Shown: in pieces, positions 44,512 through 53,611 of the stretch
Position numbering within the stretch: the stretch's first letter is position 1
How the letters are laid out: each line of letters begins with the position of its first letter
NCBI GenBank assembly: GCA_009774245.1
Contig: VSNM01000013.1
Location: 1-64,000, forward strand
From: Lachnospiraceae bacterium
GTDB lineage: Bacteria; Bacillota; Clostridia; Lachnospirales; Lachnospiraceae
Reading direction: 5' to 3'
DNA length: 64,000 nucleotides
Notes under the pieces: model-generated
What the model saw: only the letters and a program-made list of their open reading frames with translations
What the model was told of the DNA's origin: nothing
Database searches by the model: none
Made by a program: the position numbers and the translations under genes

Positions 44512-45669
44512 TCACACAATCATTTTCTCCCTCTCGTTCTCGTCCATGGAGCTGATCGTCTCGAACATAATCTGGTTCAGTTCCTCCTCCAGCGCATCCG
44601 TGTCCTTGTTCACAAACGCCGTGTACAAATTCGTCAGGTCTTTTTCTTGTATCTTTTCCTGAAACCATGATATTACCTTTTCGCGGAAGATATAGCGCAC
44701 CTCACGGTTTGGCAGGCGCATCGTGAGCCAGCGGATATCATTGTCATCCATCCGTTCCTCCACCTTGCGGAAATACCCTGTGAAGAACATAAAATTCCAC
44801 ATATTGTCCATGGTGTTGTAGATTTCATCGTAGGTAATGTCCTCATGAACCGGCTTCTCAATCACGCCGCCATCGATCAGGTGCTCAATCTCCCCCTTCA
44901 CACTGTCGTCCGCCCGCTCGATCAATTTCCGCACGATGCTGTTCGAGGAGGTGTTCGCCCAGTAAGATTTCGGAAACGGACTGTTTCCCGTGCTCACATC
45001 CTTCACATATCGGATAACGCTCCACGGATTATAGACGTTAGATTCACCAAACAAATAGCCGTTATACCAGTTCTTCACGGTTTCATATTGTGCACCTAGT
45101 ACAGCGTTGCGTAAATAACAGTGAAAAACAGTGCCTGATATTTGTGTCAGGACAAGGCGGAGGAAGGAGGCAATGCGGTGGCATTGTTGACTGACGACAA
45201 CGCGGTACTGGCACAAATAGCAGGTGCTGTATTCACTGTTATTTACGCAATGTTGTACTAGTTCATAATACTCACAGAGCGCTTCCACCTCACTGTCCGT
45301 AAACCCAAAATACTCGTCATAACGCTTATCGAGGATTGAAATTGTTTCCAGATTATTTAATCCTGTAAACAAGGCATCTTCTTGCGACAGATACGCCCCG
45401 CCTGCATTCATGATATTCAGCCCCTCAAACAGACCTGTATTGTCGATATGTCCGCCATTTCCGTCCCGCATATCCTCAAAGAAATACTGCAGCATGCTCA
45501 TATTCAGCGTCTTGCCAAAGCGTCTTGGTCTGGTAAAGAGATTGACTGAACCCTTCAAATCTAGCAAATCCCTCATGAAATTAGTCTTGTCTATGAAATA
45601 ATATCCCCTTGTCACAAGCATTTCAAAATTATCAACGCCGACTGGCAGCGGTTTTTTATCATATCCCAT
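44512..45669 (-). CDS. AAA-ATPase-like (DUF1703) protein with in-frame element insertion and short C-terminus
   Basis: A 385-residue product. The N-terminal half matches DUF1703 ATPases: LPVGVDNFEMLV, YYFIDKTNFMRDLL, FTRPRRFGKTLNMSML. After YDEYFGFTDSEVEALCEYYE come about 54 foreign residues encoded by the element at 45096-45261, after which the family resumes with QYETVKNWYNGYLFG. The C-terminal PD-(D/E)XK nuclease expected after LNQIMFETISS is missing. It is probably non-functional. The start is taken at the ATG at 45669, 8 nt after GGGAGG. Confidence 0.75.
   Translation of the reverse strand: MGYDKKPLPVGVDNFEMLVTRGYYFIDKTNFMRDLLDLKGSVNLFTRPRRFGKTLNMSMLQYFFEDMRDGNGGHIDNTGLFEGLNIMNAGGAYLSQEDALFTGLNNLETISILDKRYDEYFGFTDSEVEALCEYYELVQHCVNNSEYSTCYLCQYRVVVSQQCHRIASFLRLVLTQISGTVFHCYLRNAVLGAQYETVKNWYNGYLFGESNVYNPWSVIRYVKDVSTGNSPFPKSYWANTSSNSIVRKLIERADDSVKGEIEHLIDGGVIEKPVHEDITYDEIYNTMDNMWNFMFFTGYFRKVEERMDDNDIRWLTMRLPNREVRYIFREKVISWFQEKIQEKDLTNLYTAFVNKDTDALEEELNQIMFETISSMDENEREKMIV
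45096..45261. mobile_element. MITE-like element with 30-bp terminal inverted repeats
   Basis: Ends 45096-45125 and 45232-45261 are inverted copies matching at 28 of 30 positions; both begin CTAGTACA or its near match. CTAG at each edge could be a 4-bp target duplication. Net insertion would then be 162 bp, or 54 codons, preserving the frame of the host gene. There is no coding capacity of its own. A related fragment is at 29959-30048. Confidence 0.85.
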
Positions 45670-45794
45670 ATCCATTCCCTCCCAAATGAACTTCCTTTCT
45701 CATAATACCCTGATTTTATCCTACCCTATAATAGTCAACTTGTAAACAACTTTATAGTTATGTTACCTGACTTATTTCCTTTAGACGCCTGCCG

Positions 45795-45890
45795 CAATCG
45801 AGTAGGGGAATGCCCTTCTCCACTACTCGCCGCGCGCCCCATGCGCCGCCTTAGCGGCATACTTCCTCTGCATGGGGCTGCGCATAAAAA
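45795..45890 (+). repeat. Terminator-linked structured repeat, copy D
   Basis: Starts CAATCGAGTAGGGGAA and ends GCGCATAAAAA. The main stem is CCCCATGC/GCATGGGG with an inner GCCGC/GCGGC hairpin and unpaired TTCCTCT. It abuts the glgP terminator. Confidence 0.87.
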
Positions 45891-45923
45891 TAGAAGGCTG
45901 AACAACCCAAAGCTTGTTCAACC
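45886..45923 (-). terminator. Rho-independent terminator of glgP
   Basis: On the minus strand, GGTTGAACAA pairs with TTGTTCAGCC, followed by TTCTATTTTTATG, which is the end of repeat copy D. Confidence 0.82.
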
Positions 45924-46015
45924 CCCTATTCGTTTCATATCACTGTTTCTGATCAGGCAGCAATTCACTCTCAATCAGACGTATATTCCTTCGCCAGTCA
46001 CGCTTTACAAAGTTT

Positions 46016-48286
46016 TTAGTTCAGCTTCCAGATATCCCTGTTGTACTCCGCGATCGTCCTGTCTGATGAGAAGAAGCCCGCTTTCGCGATGTTCACAAGC
46101 ATCATCTTCTCCCACTTCGCCTCGTCCCTGTAGTCCTCAAACATCTTATCCTTTGTCTCGATATAGTCCTCAAGATCTAAGAGTGTCATGAACCAGTCCT
46201 TGTTGATGAGCTCGTTCTTCAGTCTTGTCAGGCGCTCCTCATTGCCGACCTTCATCACTTCACTGCTTGTGATAAAGTCAACGGCTTCCTTGATCACACT
46301 GCTCTTGTCATAAAAGCTCCTTGACACATAATCTGCCTTCGCGTAGTGCTCAATCACCTGCTCGGACTTCTCGCCAAAGATATAGATGTTGTCATCGCCC
46401 ACAAGCTCATGAATCTCCACATTCGCGCCGTCGCTCGTGCCAAGTGTCACAGCGCCGTTTAACATAAACTTCATGTTGCCTGTGCCGCTCGCCTCCTTCG
46501 ATGCCAGTGAGATCTGCTCTGAGATATCGCAGGCCGGTATCAGTTTCTCAGCATAGCTTACATTGTAGTTCTCCACCATCACTACCTTCATGTAATCCTT
46601 CACATCCGGATCATTGTTCACGATCTCCTGCAGGCACAACAGCAGGTGAATGATATCCTGCGCAATGATATACGCCGGAGCTGCCTTTGCACCAAAGATA
46701 AATGTGACCGGTGTCGAGGGCTTCTTACCGCCCTTGATCTCCAGATACTTGTGGATAATATAAAGTGCATTCATCTGCTGGCGCTTGTACTCGTGCAGTC
46801 TCTTCACCTGGATATCAAAGATGGACTCCGGATTGATGTCCTGTCCCTCGTTCTCCTTGAGATAAGATACGAGCTCTTCCTTCTTGGCCTTTTTGATCGC
46901 TTTGATCTCTTTCAAAAGTGTCGCATCATCCAGATGCTCCATCAGCTTCTCAAGCTCTGCCGCGTCCTTCTTGTAACCAGCACCGATCGTCCTGGTGATG
47001 CATGCTGCAAGCTCCCTATTGCAGGACAAAAGCCATCTTCTGAACGTGATACCGTTTGTCTTGTTGTTGAACTTCTCAGGATAGATCTTATAAAAATTGT
47101 TCAGCTCTGTATCCTTCAAAATCTCTGTGTGGATCGCAGCAACACCGTTTACAGAAAATCCATAGTGGATATCGATATGCGCCATATGCACACGCATGTT
47201 GTCGTCGATAATCTGTACGCTGGGATCTTTATACTTAATAGACGCTCTCTTGTCTAACTCCCAGATGATCGGCATGAGCTGCGGAACCACCTTCTGCAGA
47301 TACTTTACAGGCCACTTCTCAAGCGCTTCCGCGAGGATTGTGTGGTTTGTGTACGCGCAGGTTTTGCTCACCACGTCGATCGCCTCATCCATGTCAAAAT
47401 CTTCCTCCTCTGTGAGAATTCTGATCAGCTCAGGGATAACCATCGTCGGGTGTGTATCGTTGATCTGGATCACTGCATGATCATAGAGCTTGTGAAGATC
47501 ATATCCATTGTCCTTCATCTCCTTTAAGATCAACTGCGCACCGTTGCACACCATGAAATACTGCTGGTAAATGCGGAGCTGCTGCCCTGCCTCGTCAGAA
47601 TCATCAGGGTATAAGAACAATGTCAGGTTCTTGTCAATGTCCGTTTTGTCAAAATCAATGCCTTCCTTGACAATGCTCTCATCGATCGTTTCAATGTCAA
47701 ACAGATGCAGCTTATTCATGCCCTGCTCATATCCGATCACGTCAATATCATAGAGTCTGGACATCACTTTCTTCTTTCCGAAATATACAGGGAAAGAAAT
47801 ATCCGTTTTTGTCAGCCACGACTGCTGCTCAATCCAGTCATTTTTCTCAGCGGTCTGCTGCCTATCCTTAAACACCTGTTTAAAAAGTCCAAAATGATAA
47901 TTCAGGCCGATACCGTCCCCGACAAGTCCAAGGCTTGCGATGGAATCCAGGAAACATGCCGCCAGCCTGCCGAGTCCCCCGTTGCCAAGCGACGGTTCCG
48001 GCTCAACCTCCTCAATGCGGCTAAGCTCCTTTCCCTCTTCCTTAAGGGCTGCGTCGAGCTCCTCGTAGATGCCAAGGTTGATCAGATTATTGGATAACAG
48101 CTTGCCGATCAGGAACTCCGCTGAAATATAATACACCTTCTTGTTTCCCTTGATCACGCCCTTGCCGTTCATCATGTCCTTCGTCATGTTGAGGATCGCA
48201 AAGTAAAGCTGGCTGTCATCGAGCTCCTTCACCGCTTTGTTGTACATCCTCTGTGTCACTGCTTCCAAATTTGCTTTTACGTTCAT
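46016..48286 (-). CDS. glgP: Glycogen/maltodextrin phosphorylase
   Basis: A 756-residue PLP enzyme releasing glucose 1-phosphate from alpha-1,4-glucans. Conserved segments include EPEPSLGNGGLGRLAACFLDS and the PLP-lysine motif SLASKEASGTGNMKFMLNG near residue 605, then GTSDGANVEI. It is shorter than animal enzymes, as usual for bacterial forms. AAAAGGAG precedes the ATG. It lies 134 bp downstream of a LacI regulator on the same strand, which may control it. Confidence 0.95.
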   Translation of the reverse strand: MNVKANLEAVTQRMYNKAVKELDDSQLYFAILNMTKDMMNGKGVIKGNKKVYYISAEFLIGKLLSNNLINLGIYEELDAALKEEGKELSRIEEVEPEPSLGNGGLGRLAACFLDSIASLGLVGDGIGLNYHFGLFKQVFKDRQQTAEKNDWIEQQSWLTKTDISFPVYFGKKKVMSRLYDIDVIGYEQGMNKLHLFDIETIDESIVKEGIDFDKTDIDKNLTLFLYPDDSDEAGQQLRIYQQYFMVCNGAQLILKEMKDNGYDLHKLYDHAVIQINDTHPTMVIPELIRILTEEEDFDMDEAIDVVSKTCAYTNHTILAEALEKWPVKYLQKVVPQLMPIIWELDKRASIKYKDPSVQIIDDNMRVHMAHIDIHYGFSVNGVAAIHTEILKDTELNNFYKIYPEKFNNKTNGITFRRWLLSCNRELAACITRTIGAGYKKDAAELEKLMEHLDDATLLKEIKAIKKAKKEELVSYLKENEGQDINPESIFDIQVKRLHEYKRQQMNALYIIHKYLEIKGGKKPSTPVTFIFGAKAAPAYIIAQDIIHLLLCLQEIVNNDPDVKDYMKVVMVENYNVSYAEKLIPACDISEQISLASKEASGTGNMKFMLNGAVTLGTSDGANVEIHELVGDDNIYIFGEKSEQVIEHYAKADYVSRSFYDKSSVIKEAVDFITSSEVMKVGNEERLTRLKNELINKDWFMTLLDLEDYIETKDKMFEDYRDEAKWEKMMLVNIAKAGFFSSDRTIAEYNRDIWKLN

Positions 48287-48420
48287 ACTTTTTCTCCTTT
48301 TCCGCTGCTATCCGCAGCATTTTCATGATACATTGACAGTTCCGTAATGATTCTATAGCATAGTGCTTTTATATAGTATATTATTGTACAACTTTTCAGT
48401 CGTTATCATAATACAATTCC

Positions 48421-49410
48421 TTACGAAATCACATCCAGATATTTTATGCGGATTAATTTGTGGGGCACCACGATATCCTGTCCACCCCCGCCCTCCATCA
48501 GCCGCGAGAGCTCCTCCACAGCACTGGACGCAATCTTCTGAAAGTCCTGCCTCACCGTATGCATCTGTTTTCCCGCGTACCCCATCAGGCTCACCCCATC
48601 AAATCCGCACACCGGTCTGTAGATATCCATGTCGATCAGCGCCTTCATCGCTCCAATCGCCATCAGATCTGACGCGCAGATGATCGCTTCCTTGCTTCCG
48701 GCATACTGCATCGTCAGCTTTCTTGCCTCCAGCTCGCTGAAATTTCCTGTCCGGACCAACACCTCCAGCCCCAGCTCACCCGCCAGCCTGTTCATCCCGT
48801 TCAGACGCTCCTCCGAGACATATCCGTTTTTCTTTCCGGACAGATACAAAATCTTTTTATAGGCTTTTCCCTCCAAAAATTTTTTGGCGACTTCATACTG
48901 CGCCCTTGTATTATCAATGTGGATACTCGATGTGTTTTCACCGACTCCGGGCGCATCGATCAGCACACTCTTAAACTTGCCGCTCTCCACCAGCTGCCTC
49001 AATGTGATGTCCTCCTTGGAGAGGTCACAGATCACCAGCCCTTCTATGCCCTGTGATTGAAAATAGCGCGTCATCTCCTCCAGATTCATCTCGGCAATCA
49101 TGGTAAAAAACACGGTAATAATATCCATGCCCTTCTCTTTTGCCTTGTTGATCGCTCCGATCATATACTGCATCGGAATTTCATCTACTGTCTGCGCGTG
49201 TCTGTTTGCATCGAGCACCAGCGCAGCCCGCCCCGTCTTCTTGGAGGATAGCGCCGAGGCAATCGTATTGGGCACAAACCCCAGTTTCGCGATTGCCGCA
49301 TTCACCTTTTCCTTTGTCTCCTCGCTCACATTTGGATAGTGGTTCAGCACCTTTGATACTGTCGAGATCGCCACACCCGCTTCCTTCGCAACATCCCTTA
49401 TGGAAACCAA
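48421..49410 (-). CDS. LacI-family regulator (alpha-glucan locus)
   Basis: A 329-residue repressor: N-terminal HTH (SIRDVAKEAGVAISTVSKVL), hinge (ASALSSKKTG), then a periplasmic-binding-like sugar domain. The start is taken as the TTG at 49410, since AGGTGAT lies 7 nt upstream and gives the usual MVSIRDV beginning. An ATG at 49419 sits too close to that site. Two operator-like palindromes lie just upstream, suggesting autoregulation. Glucan genes on both sides suggest glgP and glgX as targets. Confidence 0.88.
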   Translation of the reverse strand: MVSIRDVAKEAGVAISTVSKVLNHYPNVSEETKEKVNAAIAKLGFVPNTIASALSSKKTGRAALVLDANRHAQTVDEIPMQYMIGAINKAKEKGMDIITVFFTMIAEMNLEEMTRYFQSQGIEGLVICDLSKEDITLRQLVESGKFKSVLIDAPGVGENTSSIHIDNTRAQYEVAKKFLEGKAYKKILYLSGKKNGYVSEERLNGMNRLAGELGLEVLVRTGNFSELEARKLTMQYAGSKEAIICASDLMAIGAMKALIDMDIYRPVCGFDGVSLMGYAGKQMHTVRQDFQKIASSAVEELSRLMEGGGGQDIVVPHKLIRIKYLDVIS

Positions 49411-49450
49411 CTCATACATCACCTTCTTCTGCACACTGATTTCTTTGTCA

Positions 49451-49477
49451 GGAAAACGTTTTCCAGAAAACGTTTTC
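49451..49477. promoter_or_regulatory. Tandem LacI-type operators
   Basis: GGAAAACGTTTTCC (49451-49464) and GAAAACGTTTTC (49466-49477) are back-to-back palindromes centred on CG, as expected for LacI-family binding. They lie about 45 bp before the regulator start. Confidence 0.78.
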
Positions 49478-49490
49478 TTAATCATACAAT

Positions 49491-49520
49491 AAAAATAACG
49501 GTTTGTCTACCGTTATTTTT
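49491..49520 (-). terminator. Terminator of glgX-cheY
   Basis: AAAAATAACGGT and ACCGTTATTTTT form a perfect 12-bp stem with a 6-nt loop. T-runs exist on both strands. Confidence 0.87.
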
Positions 49521-49546
49521 AATTTTTTCCAATTTTTTAAAAACCT

Positions 49547-49906
49547 TTATCCCAGAACTCTCTTGAGCGCGGCAATCAGCCTGTCTTTCTCAAAAGGCTT
49601 CACGATGAAATCCTTCGCGCCACTCTGAACCGCCTGCGCCACCATCGCCTGTTGTCCCATTGCGGAACAGATAATAACCTTTGCCTTCGGATCAAACTCC
49701 TTGATGCGCTTCAATGCGTCTACACCATTCATCGCAGGCATGGTGATGTCAAGCAGCACAGCATCGGGCTGGAGCTCCATATATTTCTGTACAGCCTCCA
49801 CACCGTTTTGCGCCTCACCCGCTACGACATACCCGTCCGATTCTATCATCTTCTTGATCGTCATCCTCATAAACGCCGCGTCGTCTACTACTAACACTCT
49901 CGCCAT
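49547..49906 (-). CDS. CheY-like response regulator
   Basis: A 119-residue single receiver domain. Acidic pocket VVDDA, phospho-acceptor D53 (AVLLDITMPAMNG), switch Ser/Thr in VIICSAMG and K of FIVKPFEKD are present. The sequence is close to chemotaxis CheY of Clostridia. The start is the ATG at 49906 after AAAGGAGG. It lies 38 bp after glgX on the same strand, so it may be co-transcribed with a glycogen gene. Confidence 0.9.
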   Translation of the reverse strand: MARVLVVDDAAFMRMTIKKMIESDGYVVAGEAQNGVEAVQKYMELQPDAVLLDITMPAMNGVDALKRIKEFDPKAKVIICSAMGQQAMVAQAVQSGAKDFIVKPFEKDRLIAALKRVLG

Positions 49907-49944
49907 GGTCCTCCTCCTTTCCATATCTGATACTCAGGAACGAT

Positions 49945-52074
49945 CTACAAACTATTTTGTGACAGTTCCTTATCGACAATTGCAATCACAACCGACCTCG
50001 GATACATGACAAACGTGTCATTTGACTCCCATTTTGTCAAACTGTGGTAATCAGTGTCCGGTGTGTGCTCAAACTCTGTATTCATGATAATACGCCACTT
50101 CCGGCCCAGCGGAAGCTTAGGAAGCTGTACCGGCTCCTTCTCCCAGAACGCATTGACACCGATATAGATGATATCATCCTCACGGTTGCCCTCTGTACGT
50201 CCGGCAAACATAATACCAATGGTGCGGGTATCCGGCCCACAATTGCTGTTCCACGCCGTCTTGTTGTGTATGGAAACCTCCGGAAATCCGCAGCCGCTCG
50301 GACCGGAACGCCCTCTCAGGATCGGGTGCTTCTTGCGCAGGCTGATCATAAACTTACAGAACTCAAACATTCCATGATACTCTTCTTTGCGATTCCAGTC
50401 AACCCATGATATGATATTATCCTGACAGTATGCATTGTTGTTGCCATACTGCGTGTTGCAGAACTCGTCTCCCGCGAGGAACATCGCGGAGCCTCTGCTG
50501 CACATCAGGATCGCAAACGCATTTTTGCGCAGACGATTTCGCAGTGCCAGAACTTCCGGATCATCTGTGTCACCCTCCACGCCACAGTTCCAGCTATTGT
50601 TGTCATCCGCCCCGTCCGTGTTATTCCAGCCATTTTTCTCATTGTGCTTCTGAGCGTACGCATACATATCATACAGTGTGAAGCCATCGTGACAATTCAG
50701 GAAATTGACCGTGGCATTCTCCCCGCGGTTTTCCTTTCCATACAGGTCAAGGGAGCCCGTGATACGGTTGATCGCCGCCTGTGCCATGCCGTAATCGCCT
50801 TTCAGGAAGCAGCGCATATCATCGCGGTATCTCCCATTCCACTCGGCCCACCGGTTCCATGATGGGAAGCTTCCCACCTGGTAAAGCCCGCCGGCGTCCC
50901 ACGCCTCAGCGATCAGCTTCACATTGCCAAGCACCGGATCAAACGCAAGACTCTGCAGAAGCGGCGGCTTATTCATCGGAGAGCCATCCTCGTTTCGTCC
51001 CATGATTGAAGCGAGATCAAACCGGAAACCGTCCACTCTGTAGGAGACAACCCAGTAGCGCAGGCATTCCAGGATAAACTGCTGCACGATCGGATGATTA
51101 CAGTTCATGACATTGCCGCACCCACTGAAATTGTAATACTTTCCATCAGGAGTCAGCATATAGTAAATATTATTGTCTATCCCCTTGAAGGAAAAACACG
51201 GCCCCAGCTCATTGCCCTCCGCCGTATGGTTGAACACAACGTCAAGAATGACCTCGATGCCATTCGCGTTCAGTTCATGAATCAGGCTGCGAAACTCATT
51301 GCCCGCCTTGCCCGGACGCGTGTCCGCAGCATAGGCAATATTGGGAGCAAAAAAGCACACCGGACTGTATCCCCAGTAATTAAGCAGCTTCTCCCCGTCG
51401 ACAATGCGCACATCCTCCGCCTCGTCAAATTCAAAGACCGGCATCAGCTCCACCGCATTGATGCCAAGCTCCAGAAGATATGGAATCTTCTCGCGGATGC
51501 CCTCGTAGGTTCCCCTGTGTTCCACTCCCGAGGACGAGTCCTGTGTAAAACCTCTCACGTGCATCTCATAGATGATCATGTCCTTGGGTTCCAAACTGGT
51601 ATTCTTGAAATTTCCCCAGTCGTATCCGCTGTCCACCACCCGTGCCTTGTACATACGCTCGGATACGGGCTTTTCCTTGCCCCAGATTTCCTGACCGGCA
51701 ACAGACTTCGCATAAGGATCAAGAATGTATTTCGTCTTGTCAAACAACAGCCCTTTCTTGACATTGTACTCCCCGTCAAACTGATACGCGTACTCAAACT
51801 CTCTGGGCTTCAGTCCATAAACTACCATGGAATATGTGCCACCCATACGGCAGGATTCCGGAAACGGCAAAATCGCATAAGGCTCATGTTCTCCCACATG
51901 AAAAAGGCAGAGACTGCAGGATTTCGCCCCGTTGGAATGAATCGTAAAATTCACTCCCTCATCTACCCTGAACGCACCATTTTCCAGGAACTTTCCGGGT
52001 CTGACCGCAAAACCGGCTACCTCATCTGTAGGCGGATAGTACTTTCTTTCCAGTCCCGAACCAACATATTTCAT
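49945..52074 (-). CDS. glgX: Glycogen debranching enzyme (GH13, GlgX/isoamylase type)
   Basis: A 709-residue alpha-1,6-glucosidase-type enzyme. An N-terminal CBM48 domain precedes the GH13 barrel. Catalytic residues are the nucleophile D in DGFRFDLASIMG, acid E in LIAEAWDAG, and D in NCHDGFTL. YEMHVRGFT and VFNHTAEG are conserved. It removes branches so that glgP can continue phosphorolysis. The start is the ATG at 52074; the TTG three codons earlier is too close to GGGAGG. Confidence 0.94.
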   Translation of the reverse strand: MKYVGSGLERKYYPPTDEVAGFAVRPGKFLENGAFRVDEGVNFTIHSNGAKSCSLCLFHVGEHEPYAILPFPESCRMGGTYSMVVYGLKPREFEYAYQFDGEYNVKKGLLFDKTKYILDPYAKSVAGQEIWGKEKPVSERMYKARVVDSGYDWGNFKNTSLEPKDMIIYEMHVRGFTQDSSSGVEHRGTYEGIREKIPYLLELGINAVELMPVFEFDEAEDVRIVDGEKLLNYWGYSPVCFFAPNIAYAADTRPGKAGNEFRSLIHELNANGIEVILDVVFNHTAEGNELGPCFSFKGIDNNIYYMLTPDGKYYNFSGCGNVMNCNHPIVQQFILECLRYWVVSYRVDGFRFDLASIMGRNEDGSPMNKPPLLQSLAFDPVLGNVKLIAEAWDAGGLYQVGSFPSWNRWAEWNGRYRDDMRCFLKGDYGMAQAAINRITGSLDLYGKENRGENATVNFLNCHDGFTLYDMYAYAQKHNEKNGWNNTDGADDNNSWNCGVEGDTDDPEVLALRNRLRKNAFAILMCSRGSAMFLAGDEFCNTQYGNNNAYCQDNIISWVDWNRKEEYHGMFEFCKFMISLRKKHPILRGRSGPSGCGFPEVSIHNKTAWNSNCGPDTRTIGIMFAGRTEGNREDDIIYIGVNAFWEKEPVQLPKLPLGRKWRIIMNTEFEHTPDTDYHSLTKWESNDTFVMYPRSVVIAIVDKELSQNSL

Positions 52075-52183
52075 AAATAACAATCCTCCCTTACATTATT
52101 ATAGTCTACATTTGAAATCCCCTAAGTCCATCCCCCGCCATCTCCCTATGAATTTCCATAGCAAAAAATGCGTATATACATTA

Positions 52184-52212
52184 ATATTACATGATTTTCC
52201 ACATTGACGCAA
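52184..52212 (-). promoter_or_regulatory. Probable promoter of glgX
   Basis: On the minus strand, TTGCGT (52207-52212), 17-nt spacer, TAATAT (52184-52189). It lies in a 311-bp AT-rich gap (52075-52385) that otherwise holds only the kduI terminator. Confidence 0.5.
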
Positions 52213-52332
52213 TGTCTCAATTAATTTTACACATTTTTACCACAAAAGTGCATTATCTGCTCCATTTTTTTGTATATTTTTTCCTTATAAAATTCCATTT
52301 TTCATCAATATGACTTATACAGAGACATATGC

Positions 52333-52375
52333 AAAAAGGCCCTCTGGCAATATCAATAATTGTCAGAGGGCCCTT
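52333..52375 (-). terminator. Rho-independent terminator of kduI
   Basis: A long stem built on GGGCCCTCTGACA and TGCCAGAGGGCC with a minus-strand T5 run, just past the kduI stop. Confidence 0.9.
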
Positions 52376-52385
52376 GTACTGGTTC

Positions 52386-53246
52386 CTACATCAGATCCTG
52401 CATACGCACTCCGTCCATGTCGTCAAAGTCCTGATTTTCTCCCACCATACCCCAGATAAAGGTGTACGCGCGGCTGCCACTTCCCGAGTGAATCGACCAG
52501 CTCGGCGAGATCACCGCCTGTTCATTTCTCATCACGATATGCCTCGTCTCCTGCGGCTCGCCCATGTAATGCATCACGAACGCGTCCTCGGGCATATCGA
52601 AGTACAGATAAACCTCCATCCGCCTGTCGTGTGTATGACACGGCATCGTATTCCACACGCTTCCCGGTTTTAGCGCTGTCATGCCCATGACGAGCTGGCA
52701 GCTCTCGACCTGCCCGGGAAGGATATACTTGTTGATAACCCTGTGGTTTGCGTCCTCGAGACACCCGAGCTCCACCTTATTCTCATCCTTGATGATCACG
52801 ACGTCCTCCGACGCCTCGCCCTGCGGTCTGATCAACTTTGTCGGATATGCCTTGTGTGCAGGCGCACTGTTCAAATAAAACTTTGCCGGATTGTTCGCAT
52901 CGGCGGACGCAAACGTGATATCCTTTGAACCCATGCCGATATACATGCCTTCCTTATATCCCACCTCATACTTTTTGCCGTCGATCGTAATAATTCCTAC
53001 CGGACCGATGTTGATGACGCCAAGCTCGCGCCTCTGGCAGAAATACTCCGCGCGAAGCTCGTCCCCCGCCGTCAGCGCAATCGGCTCTACCGGCACTGCC
53101 GAACCTGTGATAATGCGGTCAATGTGGCTGTACACAAGCTTGAGCTCTCCTGTCCTGAACAGATCATCGATCAGAAACTCCTCTCTGAGTCTATCGGTCG
53201 TGTAATACTTAACGTCCTTTGGTGAAGCAGCTGTTCTCAATTCCAT
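52386..53246 (-). CDS. kduI: 5-dehydro-4-deoxy-D-glucuronate isomerase
   Basis: A 286-residue cupin isomerase converting 5-keto-4-deoxyuronate, from pectin or glycosaminoglycan breakdown, to 2,5-diketo-3-deoxygluconate. Metal-binding histidines are in MPCHTHDRRMEVYLYF. MELRTAASPKDVKYY is the typical start. It is divergent from the LacI gene and uxaC, and its promoter carries an operator-like palindrome. Confidence 0.95.
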   Translation of the reverse strand: MELRTAASPKDVKYYTTDRLREEFLIDDLFRTGELKLVYSHIDRIITGSAVPVEPIALTAGDELRAEYFCQRRELGVINIGPVGIITIDGKKYEVGYKEGMYIGMGSKDITFASADANNPAKFYLNSAPAHKAYPTKLIRPQGEASEDVVIIKDENKVELGCLEDANHRVINKYILPGQVESCQLVMGMTALKPGSVWNTMPCHTHDRRMEVYLYFDMPEDAFVMHYMGEPQETRHIVMRNEQAVISPSWSIHSGSGSRAYTFIWGMVGENQDFDDMDGVRMQDLM

Positions 53247-53344
53247 GATTTTTTACCTTCCTTTTCAAAAATTATTGACAGTGTACTGCAAATCATACCG
53301 ACGGTCGAAAAGCCTGACCGCTCAGTATCATAACATAAATGCGC

Positions 53345-53386
53345 TGTAAGTACTTACATTTTATCGCAGCCCTTCCAAATAGTCAA
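53345..53386 (-). promoter_or_regulatory. kduI promoter with palindromic operator
   Basis: On the minus strand, TTGACT (53381-53386), 17-nt spacer, TAAAAT (53358-53363). The perfect palindrome TGTAAGTACTTACA (53345-53358) covers the likely start of transcription. Another palindrome, GTTAC-T-GTAAC (53417-53427), lies between the divergent promoters. Confidence 0.75.
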
Positions 53387-53452
53387 TAAGAAACAGTGAA
53401 TAAGTTATTTGTTTACGTTACTGTAACTTCCTAAACTTTGTTGCAAATTCAC

Positions 53453-53481
53453 TTGATTTTCAGATATTTTCATACTATAAT
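53453..53481 (+). promoter_or_regulatory. Sigma-A promoter of the LacI-uxaC pair
   Basis: TTGATT (53453-53458), 17-nt spacer, perfect TATAAT (53476-53481). The leader to the regulator start is about 125 nt. Confidence 0.8.
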
Positions 53482-53611
53482 TTAATTAGGCTTGGTAGTG
53501 CTTTCATAGTTTGTTACATTGCAGATCTATACTGCTGTTACACTGTTTCATATTATTGTAGAAATCTTGTGCTACTGCAAACCGCATTCTATTGGAAAGG
53601 TGGATACTCTC

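Noticed and set aside
45760..46191. Plus-strand 143-codon frame over repeat copy D and the glgP end
   Set aside because: Its residues come from the repeat and antisense glgP; the same peptide appears from copy E.
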